Assembly: GCA_026874595.1 (NCBI GenBank)
Contig: CM049309.1
Span: forward strand, 25,359,033-25,423,032
Length of the DNA: 64,000 nucleotides
Direction of reading: 5' to 3'
Source of the DNA: Sipunculus nudus
Taxonomy: Eukaryota; Annelida; Sipuncula; Golfingiida; Sipunculidae
Shown: positions 48,436-57,675 of the stretch, piece after piece
Position numbering within the stretch: the stretch's first letter is position 1
Layout: each line of letters begins with the position of its first letter
Made by a program: the position numbers and the translations under genes
The notes under the pieces: model-generated
Seen by the model: only the letters and a program-made list of their open reading frames with translations
Told to the model about the DNA's origin: nothing
Databases searched by the model: none

Positions 48436-49432
48436 ACCGAGCTCACCTGAGACATCGGAAACCCACCATTACAATCTGACACACCTGAAATATTCATAAC
48501 ATAAATACTGGGATAAGATACCGCATGGAAATTCAATTGCCTTGAGAGATTACATGTAACCTATTATATTAACCCAGCTCATTAGAGACATGGGAATCCC
48601 CCTATAAAATCTAAAGCATATCTAAAAACCTTAACCCATACGGTAGAAAATTACTAAGTGGAGACCAAGCTCACTTGAGACACTGGAAACCATTAGCAGA
48701 CACAATTATATACAATGACATGTATGACTACAGTAGAGTACACGACTAGGTACCGTGTGCCCATTTATTCAACCCAGCTCACTTGAGACATGGGAAACCT
48801 ACTGTTGAATCAAAAGCACATTAACTGACATAACCTGTCTACCAGCTAAAAGAACAATGTGGTGACCAAGCTCACTTGAGACATTGGAAACCATTAGCTT
48901 ACACGAATTTATACAATGAGATATATAGGACTAAAGTAAGTTAGATAACTAGGTACTGGTAACCTATTTGAATCAACCCAGCTCACTTGAGACATGGGAA
49001 ACCTACTGTTGAATCTAAAGCACATTAACTGACATAACCTGTCTACCAGCTAAGAGAACAATGTGGTGACCAAGCTCACTTTAGACATTGGAAACCGTTA
49101 GCTTACCGGAATTTATACAATGATATATATAGGACTAAAGTAGGTAAGATAACTAGGTACTGGTAACCTATTTTATTCAACCCAGCTCACTTGAGACATG
49201 GGAAAACTGACAACTAAATAGCTAACATCACTATAAATGAAAAATCGATTGTTTAGGCAATGGTAAATCAATCTAATTCAGCCAAGCTCACATGAGACAT
49301 TTGCTGTAACCTACGATTAAGATAGCAATACTAAGGAAACCTAAAGCCCAAGTGAGGCCCTTACGTCCTCTTGTTAATAATTAATCTATACTACCTTGCT
49401 CATCACTGCTGGGCTCACATGAGACACCAGCA
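48436..49432 (-). repeat. Iterated AGCTCACTTGAGACA motif array
   Basis: Ten copies of a motif of about 25 bp (plus strand core AGCTCACTTGAGACATGGGA) start near 48437, 48573, 48664, 48773, 48866, 48975, 49068, 49180, 49280 and 49407. From 48664 to 49280 two forms alternate: CCCAGCTCAC...CATGGGAAACC and CCAAGCTCAC...CATTGGAAACC, at spacings of about 93 and 109 bp, so the pair repeats about every 205 bp. The array fills the non-coding space between the recombinase gene and B1. No function is known to me. Confidence 0.85.
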
Positions 49433-49473
49433 TGATGTAGGGCTCAGGGTTTGACTAGTAGTTAATGGGCTGG

Positions 49474-50385
49474 TCAATGAGCAAGATGGAGCCTTATGTA
49501 CTTCTGAAAGGCGTTAGACTTCCAGCGTCCCATAATACGAATTTGAGTATCAGTTTTGCCATGTGCAGCAGCATCTGTAGCTGCACCGATCCTAAAACTG
49601 TGGCCCTTAAACTTCTTGGTATCAAGTTGACAGAATTGTAGATCTCGTGCCAACTGCTCGTTAAATTGGGGTCTTGTTATGGGTGTGCCAGAGGGGGAGG
49701 CAAACAGTGGCCCGGGTGTATTGCCACGGGCTGAGCAAAATTTTGACAGGAATGACACAGGGCATGGGGCACCCTGTTTTGACTGGATGTAAACCAACTG
49801 GCACTGACCCAAAGGCATGTTTTTTGAATGGCGCAGGGTTATGCTGGCCTGGTATGGGCTATCGGACATGGACACATCGTTTATTTGTACGACTTGTAAG
49901 GCATTGCAAAGTTTTGTTGGGATTAGCTCACCCAGTCTGAACCAACCATAAAAACTGGTGAGGTAGATAGCTGAAAACATCAGTTTCTGGTAGTTTGATT
50001 GTAAGGTATGCTGCAGTGCTGACACTAAGCGGTGAAGTATTTTGGGGGTGATGGGATATCTAAGATCAACTGAGGGGGTTAGGCGTTTTGCACCTGCAAT
50101 TAGCCATTTGATAGCTTCGGTTGAAGTGGGGTCTGGCTGATTGGCCAGCTTATGCGGGAATGCGATGGCAGAGCAGAGGGTAGCTAGAGTGCCACCTGAA
50201 CAGCCGCCCCGGAAACGCTCTGACAGAAAGAGAAAAACTACCCATGGAGAGACAGGGATCTTTGCCCAATTTGGTTCGTCATGTTGAAGACAAAATTGTT
50301 TTAGCGCCTGCCATACCCGGGCATAAGCCTTCGTGGTTGAGGTGGAAATGCTGTTCGCTATAAGGAGCTTCCCGAGCTGGATCAA
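49474..50385 (-). CDS. Tyrosine recombinase of the Ngaro-type element
   Basis: 303 codons. The frame starts at TTG and overlaps the RT stop (TGA at 50384-50382); no ATG occurs before residue 190, so it is probably reached by frameshift or reinitiation. N-terminal SAM-like core-binding region at about 10-90. Catalytic domain with Arg150 (FRLGEL), His262 and Arg265 (GHSFRIG), Trp288 (GRW) and the nucleophile Tyr296 (FQKYIRL). The R-H-R-Y set is complete, so the enzyme could insert a circular DNA copy by site-specific recombination in place of an integrase. Confidence 0.93.
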   Translation of the reverse strand: MIQLGKLLIANSISTSTTKAYARVWQALKQFCLQHDEPNWAKIPVSPWVVFLFLSERFRGGCSGGTLATLCSAIAFPHKLANQPDPTSTEAIKWLIAGAKRLTPSVDLRYPITPKILHRLVSALQHTLQSNYQKLMFSAIYLTSFYGWFRLGELIPTKLCNALQVVQINDVSMSDSPYQASITLRHSKNMPLGQCQLVYIQSKQGAPCPVSFLSKFCSARGNTPGPLFASPSGTPITRPQFNEQLARDLQFCQLDTKKFKGHSFRIGAATDAAAHGKTDTQIRIMGRWKSNAFQKYIRLHLAH

Positions 50386-52265
50386 ATCAGAGTCGCCGGT
50401 AGGGGTGGAAATGGTGTGGGCTTGGGGTTCGCTGCAGGGACCAAGTTCCTGAACTGCTCCACCTGCAAGTGGGAAAGAGCTTCAACTTCACAATTTTGAT
50501 AACCAGGAACATATTCTGCCTTGAAAAGGATATTGAATTTTAAAGACGCCAATACAAATCTCCTGATTAAGTGCATGGTGTTAGGCTCTGGAGTGGACTG
50601 TTTGCTAAGGATGAAAGCAAGCGCTTGGTTACCAGTACAAATGCAGATTTGCTTGTTGGATAGTCGGTGGCCCCAGACTTGTACTGCCAGGACAATGGGA
50701 AGCAACTGCAGTGAAACTGTGTTATAATTGTTCCATCTCTCAGGGAACTGACCATGAAACCACTCGAGTCCGAACAAGGCTCCAAATCCAGATCCTTTAG
50801 TCGCATCCGTGAACAGCCTGATATCTTCGGAGCGAACCCAACGATCTTCCATGAAAATACACTTACCATTAAACTGATCTAGGAAGTTTTGCCACATGGT
50901 CAGATCTAGTTTTACCTGTTTATTAAGGCGAATGTGGTGGTGTGGTTTCAGGATGCCCCTAGTTTTGACGATTAGGCGCCGCAAAAAAGCCCTCCCCGGT
51001 AGAACCACAGCGCAAGCAAAGTTTAAGAATCCAATAAGGGATTGGAGTTCTTTCAGTGTCACTTTGTCTTTTGACAGAAAGGATCCTATCAAGCCCCTGG
51101 CTTTACTGAGTTTGTCTAGTGGGAGGCGGGTGGTCTGGGCTATAACATCTATTTCTATACCAAGGAAGGTGATTTTCTGGCTAGGGCCCTCTGTTTTATC
51201 CTCGGCAATTGGGACGCCCAGAGTTTGGCACAAACTAATAAATGCATCGAGCATGCATTTTGTTTTGGAAGGGGAATCACTGATAAATAAAAAATCATCA
51301 AGAACATGTACAATTGCTACTGACTGACAGATTTTGCGTGCAAGAAATTCTAGGGCTGAACTAAATTTCTCAAAAATGCTACACGAGGAAGAGCATCCCA
51401 TGGGCAGGCATTTGTCGTAGTAGAATTTATTCTGCCAGGCGAACCCAAGTAATGGATATGAGGTTGGGTGTACTGGAATGAGACGAAAGGCGGCTTCAAC
51501 GTCTGTTTTTGCAAGGAAGGCTGATGCACCAAGAGGCTTTAAGAAACAAATGGCATCCTGAATTGAAGCGTAGGAGACTTGGGCAGCTTCCCGTGGTATG
51601 CCTGTATTTACCGAGTCACTATGCGGATAAGACAGATTGTGGATGAGCCTGTACTGGCCCGGCTGCTTCTTAGGCACTACACCTAGTGGGGATACTCGTA
51701 GAGGGACAAAAGGTTTTTGGAAAAATGGACCGGCAACTCGGCCTGCAGCTAATTCTTTTGATAATTTCTTTGTGACCACATCGGGTTTGGACAGTGCTGA
51801 TAAATGATTTCTAGAATGCGAGTCAATGAATTTTCCAGTGAAACCTAAATGAAAACCGACAGTGAAACCGTTGATCAAAGTGGATGCATGCGGGTCTGGA
51901 TAGCCATACTTGTGGAGCAGGTGGGCCAAAATTTCAGCCTTAACGGGGGTAGGTAGTTTGGAGTTTCCTTTGCTGAGTGTTTGTAGATCGACTAGGGGGT
52001 TGGGTGGAGACTGCATTGGTTCTCTGCTGAGACCTGGGGTTGAACGGCTGAGAATGGTTGTCGTGGTGCAGTGGGGGGGCTGGATGGATTGGACAGTTCT
52101 TAGCTGGGTGATGTGCACCGCAGGAACTGCAGCGGTGCTGAAAGGGACAAGGTTGCCGTACACAAGACCGGTCTTTGTTGAATGCCCAGCAAGCATTGGC
52201 TGGCGGCCCTGACCGAAAGGGCTGGGGAGTCTTTGATATCTTGGAGGGATATGCTCTATTCCCAA
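50382..52265 (-). CDS. Reverse transcriptase/RNase H of the Ngaro-type element
   Basis: 627 codons of open frame. It begins at TTG and overlaps the gag-like ORF by 326 bp in another frame; the first roughly 100 residues look like out-of-frame gag, so RT is probably entered by frameshift. RT: Asp255 in AKTDVEAAF, LPMGCSSSC at 287-295, VLDD at 321-324 as the YxDD box, LGIEID at 368-373. RNase H: Asp487 (FTDATKGSG) is kept, but the next three expected acidic sites read Gln520 (LQLLPIVLA), Gly545 (CTGNQAL) and Glu595 (VEALSHL). RNase H activity is therefore doubtful although the frame is open. RT looks intact. Confidence 0.9.
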   Translation of the reverse strand: MGIEHIPPRYQRLPSPFGQGRQPMLAGHSTKTGLVYGNLVPFSTAAVPAVHITQLRTVQSIQPPHCTTTTILSRSTPGLSREPMQSPPNPLVDLQTLSKGNSKLPTPVKAEILAHLLHKYGYPDPHASTLINGFTVGFHLGFTGKFIDSHSRNHLSALSKPDVVTKKLSKELAAGRVAGPFFQKPFVPLRVSPLGVVPKKQPGQYRLIHNLSYPHSDSVNTGIPREAAQVSYASIQDAICFLKPLGASAFLAKTDVEAAFRLIPVHPTSYPLLGFAWQNKFYYDKCLPMGCSSSCSIFEKFSSALEFLARKICQSVAIVHVLDDFLFISDSPSKTKCMLDAFISLCQTLGVPIAEDKTEGPSQKITFLGIEIDVIAQTTRLPLDKLSKARGLIGSFLSKDKVTLKELQSLIGFLNFACAVVLPGRAFLRRLIVKTRGILKPHHHIRLNKQVKLDLTMWQNFLDQFNGKCIFMEDRWVRSEDIRLFTDATKGSGFGALFGLEWFHGQFPERWNNYNTVSLQLLPIVLAVQVWGHRLSNKQICICTGNQALAFILSKQSTPEPNTMHLIRRFVLASLKFNILFKAEYVPGYQNCEVEALSHLQVEQFRNLVPAANPKPTPFPPLPATLI

Positions 52266-53019
52266 TGCCTCTGACTGTCAGTGAATCCAGCCAGAGGTCC
52301 CGGTGCCGCTTGTCCCATCTCCTACCAGTCCTGGCACGGAGCTTTCTAAATTCTACGTCATAAGTGCGCCAGTCGTCGCCATTATTGTATAGGGACCTGA
52401 CTGCCTCCATGTAGGTACTTAAAGATGGCGCTTCCTGAGCTAGCTCGGGTTGTGAACAATACACAGCAATATAAACATGAAAAGCTGATGTCCATTCGTG
52501 GATATTTAGCATGGCCTGTTTTCCACTTGATTTTGAGGCAGAAGGTGGATTCGAATGTTTCTTGGGGTCCCTACCATTCTTGTCGTAAGGGGACAAGCCT
52601 ACAAGTTTACATAAGTCAATGTACTCCCCTTTCCATATACAGTCTTTCAAATCCTTGTCCACCCTATCGGCAATATTGATTATGTCATCATCAATATCAC
52701 CTGCGGGAGGCGTCTCACCTGAGATTGCAGCAACAGCGCTACCTGCGACTTGGTCGATTTGATCGTCCTTGCGTGGAAGGATTCCTCTTTCCTCCATGAA
52801 CCGTTCCATTCGGCTGTCGAAGTCCACGTTTACCTCTGAGGCTACGTTCTTGATGAGGCGGGTCATTTGAGCTTCTGTCAAACTGGAGTTGTTAGCAGTT
52901 ACCTCAGCAGTTTGGCTCGTATCTGGGTTGACAGCAGGGTTGCGGCGGCGTGAACGTGGGGGAGCACTGTCTTCATTCTCTACAAGACGTTGAGGAGCCT
53001 TCCTCTTCCTTGGGGGCAT
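51940..53019 (-). CDS. Gag-like protein of the Ngaro-type element
   Basis: 359 codons from the first ATG (53019); the frame is open to 53043 without an earlier ATG. The N-terminus is basic (PPRKRKAPQ, RSRRR) and may be a nuclear-localisation signal. A middle region of about 160-260 has a helical W-rich stretch (HEWTSAFHVYI, YNNGDDWRTYDVEFRKLRA). Near residue 275 is a CCCH-like cluster (C-x8-C-x4-C-x3-H), directly followed by CSSCGAHHPAKNC, a second Cys/His knuckle. Zinc-binding and RNA-binding are inferred. The tail is rich in Gln, Pro, Ser and Asn. The 3' end overlaps the RT frame. Confidence 0.8.
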   Translation of the reverse strand: MPPRKRKAPQRLVENEDSAPPRSRRRNPAVNPDTSQTAEVTANNSSLTEAQMTRLIKNVASEVNVDFDSRMERFMEERGILPRKDDQIDQVAGSAVAAISGETPPAGDIDDDIINIADRVDKDLKDCIWKGEYIDLCKLVGLSPYDKNGRDPKKHSNPPSASKSSGKQAMLNIHEWTSAFHVYIAVYCSQPELAQEAPSLSTYMEAVRSLYNNGDDWRTYDVEFRKLRARTGRRWDKRHRDLWLDSLTVRGIGNRAYPSKISKTPQPFRSGPPANACWAFNKDRSCVRQPCPFQHRCSSCGAHHPAKNCPIHPAPPLHHDNHSQPFNPRSQQRTNAVSTQPPSRSTNTQQRKLQTTYPR

Positions 53020-53520
53020 CTGGAAAATTGAGAATGACCCCACCGGCAGAAGATATTCATATAGACTGACATAATCTACCCGAAAGAGATGACAGCTGCC
53101 TGCGATCGCAATAATATTCTTCTGAATATACCTATGTATATAGTATATACATAAACCTATATATATTGATGAGCATGTATGCTAATGTCTTTGAATAAGG
53201 TTATATCATTAAGCCAATCCATCATTAAATGACTGTATTTCTATTAACCTAGATATTTTCAACAAAACAGAATTTGTTTAACTGAAGAAAGGTGAATAGT
53301 GAGCTCGGGAACAAACATCTACCCAGTTGGTTAAAAAACACTGCAAAATATCTGTGACAGGGGAAAAACATCAACCCATACATTCCTTTGCAAATTATAT
53401 GTGACAGGGGAACAAACATCAACCCATATGCTCCTTCTTAAGAGAGGGTATTCACAAAGCAAAGCTGGGGAACGAACATCGACCCAGGAGAGTTCTCTTA
53501 AACAAAGTACAGACCAAGCC

Positions 53521-53559
<39 letters not shown>

Positions 53560-54097
53560 ACTGTTTATCTATTTATTTTATTAGTGATATAAAGATGGCC
53601 AGCTGGAGAGCAAACGACCACCCAGCCGCCTTAATTCGATGAAAATGCTCAACGTTGTAATTTAATTCCTTATATTAATTAAATTTCTTCGCGTGAAATT
53701 ACAGCCAAAAAACAAGGGAGAAAGCTTAAATAATATACTAGAGAAGATACAAAAACCCATTCATAAAAAAGGGGGTACCCATAGTAGGACTGGGGAACAA
53801 ACATCGACCCAGCTGAGCTTAGCAGGAACCCCCCCTTTATAGATGTTTACTAGCTGGGGAATTTACATCGACCCATTTCACACAACTGGGGCCGGGGAAC
53901 AAACATCCACCCGGTCAAGTTTTGTTGAAAAGTTATATCAGACTGGATAACATTTAAATCGCCATGGCCCGAGGAAACATCAATCTGGGATGCCTGATGA
54001 GTTAACAGAGGAAACATCCCTCCCGAGCTCTAGTGGAAACAAGTGTTGGCACGGTTATACAGCCAGCACAATAAAAAGTGACAATTCCTTCCAACAC
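53020..54097 (-). repeat. Iterated GGGGAACAAACATC motif array and homopolymer tract
   Basis: Non-coding spacer of about 1.1 kb between the hydrolase and gag-like ORFs. It carries ten copies of a motif with core GGGGAACAAACATCGACCCA, more or less decayed, at about 53302, 53355, 53403, 53463, 53600, 53788, 53851, 53887, 53965 and 54007. At 53520-53556 eight or nine C are followed by about 28 T, which on the coding strand is an A run into a G run. The motif is unrelated to the one in the other spacer. Confidence 0.8.
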
Positions 54098-54736
54098 TTA
54101 AACCTTTCGGCCTCTTAGGCCAGCAATAATAGCCCCTCTAAGGCTGAGGTACCAGAGTTTGTAGCCAACTAGGCTAAAAAAATGCACTCCGTCTTTACCA
54201 AAAAGGTGCCTGCCCCACTTAAATTTATGGTGTTGCCAGAAGGAGATATACTCAGTGTCTCCTAAAACAGCCTCTAGGTACTGATTGCAGACCGCAACCT
54301 TTTCATTGTATTTAGCAGGATAAGACCTTCCACAGTAGGGTGGGAACCTCGGGTTCAGCTGAACCACAGATATGTGTTCGACTCCAAGGTCGTTATGCAG
54401 GTGAGAACACAGCTCATAAATGTTATTGCCTACGACCTCAGGGCGGCCAGGCAACCCCTCCTGGGACAATTCATTCCCCCCGATGTGGAGTAGAACAAAC
54501 TCAGGCCTCAACGCATGCACCGGCCACATGTCCTGGCTTAATTTGGCAACCGTGTAACCAGGTACCCCACGAACGTTAACATCACATGAATCCGTTGGAA
54601 ATCCAAAGTTAGGGCGAAGTTTTCCCACATGGGCGGCCATATTAGCACTTAATTTATTTACCTCAGAAGCGCCGAGAACCACGGCATTAGTGAATAGAAA
54701 GGGGGGCGCATTGCCTCCGTGAGGAAGGGACGCCAT
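54098..54736 (-). CDS. SGNH-hydrolase-like protein of the Ngaro-type element
   Basis: 212 codons from the ATG at 54736; the frame opens five codons earlier at GTG. It shows the SGNH/GDSL blocks in order: a hydrophobic strand and GAS in place of GDS (VVLGASEVNKL, putative nucleophile Ser), a conserved Gly (RGVPGYTV), block III with Asn (LLHIGGNEL), and a C-terminal D-x-V-H (GKDGVHF). The catalytic Ser, Gly, Asn and Asp/His candidates are therefore all present. Such hydrolase ORFs are known from some Ngaro elements; their role and substrate are unknown. It is the first ORF after A1, about 1.1 kb upstream of gag. Confidence 0.75.
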   Translation of the reverse strand: MASLPHGGNAPPFLFTNAVVLGASEVNKLSANMAAHVGKLRPNFGFPTDSCDVNVRGVPGYTVAKLSQDMWPVHALRPEFVLLHIGGNELSQEGLPGRPEVVGNNIYELCSHLHNDLGVEHISVVQLNPRFPPYCGRSYPAKYNEKVAVCNQYLEAVLGDTEYISFWQHHKFKWGRHLFGKDGVHFFSLVGYKLWYLSLRGAIIAGLRGRKV

Positions 54737-54942
54737 GATGCGATTAGACACGGTCGTGACACCGTAAACTCAACTTCCCAAGTCCCACCGCCGTTACGAT
54801 GAATTAAATTATATAAATCGGGGAAGGAACCGCTGGGCGGACTTACCCTGTCACTTGGTTTCTCTCAGCACACGTGTGAACCGTACCAAAACAGCTGTGA
54901 GGTCGTAGTTCGAGGGTCAAGCGATGTCAGAGTTCAGATGTC

Positions 54943-55207
54943 TTTCAAATGGCGAAGCAGGCAGCACTGAAAGGTCGGATTTTGTAAACACATCTTTATA
55001 TATGGACCGGGGTTCGGCCCGGGCTGCATGGATTCCTGATCGCTGATTGGTTGCAGGCCAAATAGTGAAAACTCGTCGGGATGAGATATCGCGAGATTGG
55101 CCTGGATAGATAGTGAGGCCGCGTGGGTTCTGTAATGGTAAACATACCTGAAAACGCGGTGCGTGCAACATAAAACTCCTTTCGCCCGGAGGACGAAAGT
55201 AGGCATT
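54943..55207 (-). repeat. Split direct repeat A1
   Basis: 265 bp. It marks the 5' end of the Ngaro-type element on its coding strand and should hold the promoter. It ends on the plus strand in GTAGGCATT. Frames of 84-91 codons here duplicate those in A2 and are not genes. Confidence 0.93.
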
Positions 55208-56506
55208 GTGAATTAACTTTTTTTATCCTGTAATCATTGTTGAATGAAGTGAAAATCTTATGTGTATACACTCTAATAATACAGAGATGTTGTAAATCCC
55301 ATCATTCCATCCTCCACTAATACCACCACCACCAAGTCCTTGCACCTGTGGACTGGGAAAAGGTCATGATTTTTTTGTCGCAGGTCCTGAAAAATTCATG
55401 AAATAGTCATGAAATTTTGATTTGCTGGAAGTGTATATGAACACTGTGTTACACTTCTAGAGTCACTAATATTAAAACCACTGGTATATTGTTATATGTT
55501 TGGCATAGGTATTCCTCTATGTATTTTCTATATACTTGCCAGAAATTAGGTGGAATATACTAAACATGACAAGAAATCTGAACTTTTACCTGGTACTTGA
55601 TATATGATATATTACTGATCAGATTTTCCATGTGAACTTTAAATCTTGTTCACAGGTCTTACACACTGGCTTATTTATTCCTTGGCATTAAATGTTATAT
55701 TATTTGCTATCCCTAAGGATCTGATCCTGGGCACTAATGTGTGGGTATGCAGACATTTTAGTAGCATGAAGGCACATCTGAGGGATATTGCAATAGTTCA
55801 TTCACAATTTTAGCAATGCAAATTGCCAATTTATAAAGGAACATCCATGGTGGTAGATCCAGTAATTTACTTTATTTCTGGGTGGATTGATTCTAAAATC
55901 ATATTTTAACTAGCTGACAGCTTCTTGCTGCAAGTTACTCCATCCAGGTATTTTGACTGAGAGATATGCCATGGTGCACCTCTAAATTTTATTTTAACAA
56001 TTAAAAAGAAAACAAAATTCAAATTATCTGACAAAGTATGAAATTTTTATAATCATTTTCTTTAATGCACCAAAAAGTAACATATTACCATAAGATATGC
56101 AATACTTTGAAACAAGCGTGCTGTGTTATGTAAGCAGTAATGTGAGGAGCTCACAAATCATCTGTATTGATTATATCTAAAGTCATTTTGATGCAGCAAA
56201 CCTTTGCTCAATACAAGACCAATATTGTGGAACATTGGCAAAGCATATCTCCCCCCTCTCAGTGAGGTTAGGAATGTGTGGTAATATCTAAAACCACAAT
56301 TGTGCAGATGATTATGTGGAAAAATAAATAATGTTAACACCTTAAGAAGAAATAAAAAAAAAAAGAAAACGAGGGCCTGGAAGCTGAAATAGTTCCAAAC
56401 CAAATGTTTAACCAAAAAATGTTTGGTATCATTGATGCCATATCCCCAAACCATTAAAAAATCCCTTTTGAATTTAAAATACCCACATAATACTGCTGGA
56501 TTTTTA
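55208..56506. other. AT-rich spacer with decayed repeat fragments
   Basis: No gene recognised. About 55440-55600 (TTACACTTC...AAAACCACTG...CAGAAATTAGGT) is a diverged piece of the TAGCTCAG repeat body seen at 35510-35620. Confidence 0.45.
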
Positions 56507-56545
56507 AACAAGGGACTAATGGGTCATGGTGCTCAGCTGACTGAT
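56507..56545 (-). repeat. 3' end of a minus-strand TAGCTCAG repeat
   Basis: AACAAGGGACTAATGGGTC followed by ATGGTGCTCAGCTGAC is the reverse complement of the family 3' end. The matching 5' hairpin in the same orientation lies near 58775-58800. Confidence 0.55.
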
Positions 56546-57675
56546 GAGTAGCAGGGTTGCCAGCTGCCAATTCTAAGAAAATTCCTGGATTGTTCTATGA
56601 TTTTAGTTCCCTTTCAGTCCTGGTACACTTGGTTCTTTGTCACACCCAGATATTAGGTCAGTATGATTCATACCTTCTGAATTATGGTGTATCAGCAGCT
56701 CAGAAGCCATGTCTTCAGACAGTGAAATTATAAGGACTAATACCTTCACAACCCTTATTCCAGCTTCCACATAGCCCACTTACTACCTTCATGTTTTAGC
56801 CTCCATCCCGCTTTTACCTATGCCCTTGACGACCACATATGCCTAAAAAAAGACTGCAGTATTCACTAAGGACCAGCCTTTTAAAATCAGTTTGGCTGAG
56901 CCAAAAGGCTTTGTTGTATGCAGTCAGTGTTTCTGCAAGAGTCTTAGCACCACAAATGGTTGCACCCCATGACCTTTCCCCATGCCTGCATGCCACACTT
57001 AGGCCACACAAAGAAAATTACAGTTTTAGGGACTCTGGGAACATAAAGTATGTTAAGTGGCTGTGGGCTGCACTTAGGAAACACACAAAAAACTGTGGAA
57101 ACAAAAAAAAATTGGGGTGCATGACTGCATGGGCAAGCAAATATTTTCTTGACTGGTCAAGAATCTATACTTACAATTTTGCCAGCTAATGCATAGAAAA
57201 TACAAAAAATGTACTTAATTTCCTAAAATTATCTATATGCTCAATAATAACTAGATATAGGTGAATTTGCAAGTAAATTCAAGCCTCCCCTGCCACGGAC
57301 TAAAAACATAGAGGCTTCTGCTTCTAGGAAGATTGGACCATGCTAAACATAGATAAGCCAATGGGTGCATCAGTAAGCATTCGAATCATGTTCTCCATGA
57401 AAAAGTGTTACATGTAGTGGCTAGAAATTGACAAATTAACACATGGCTGATTTACAGAATTATGCAAATGACCTACTTAATGTGCACAGATTGACCCCAA
57501 AAGTTAATCAACCTCTCAGAGGTTAAGTAGGAAAATATATATCTTATTTTTTTTGTAAGGTGTTTAATGTTCTGGTTCATAACATCTACAAATTATTGAC
57601 CTAAATTCTGGAGGGTTCATAGAAAATATATGGAGGAACCTTTATATGCCAAATATGAACAAAAACAGACAAGTT
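56546..57675. other. No gene recognised
   Basis: Frames of 65 codons (minus strand) and 116 codons (plus strand) overlap at 56814-57189. Neither shows a recognised domain, a splice context or a clear start, so neither is called. Confidence 0.4.

Larger units (their letters stand above)
47410..55207 (-). mobile_element. Ngaro-type tyrosine-recombinase retrotransposon
   Basis: 7.8 kb read on the minus strand. It has split direct repeats in the order A1 (55207-54943), ORFs, B1 (48275-48087), A2 (48089-47825), B2 (47598-47410), the known Ngaro topology. B1 and A2 overlap by ATT, and both outer ends also carry ATT, as expected if a circular intermediate is resolved by recombination at that trinucleotide. 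A2 and B2 are separated by 226 bp of unique sequence. Coding content, from the 5' end: SGNH-like hydrolase, gag-like protein, RT/RNase H, tyrosine recombinase. No integrase or protease is present and no target duplication is evident, as expected for this class. A1 and A2 differ at about three of 265 positions. Confidence 0.92.

Noticed and set aside
50382-53019. Classifying the 47-55 kb element as DIRS or Ty3/gypsy
   Set aside because: DIRS elements typically have inverted terminal repeats and a methyltransferase domain, and gypsy elements have an integrase; neither is present, while split direct repeats fit Ngaro.
56814-57189. Overlapping ORFs on both strands (65 and 116 codons)
   Set aside because: No domain, no splice context, and openness on both strands suggests chance.
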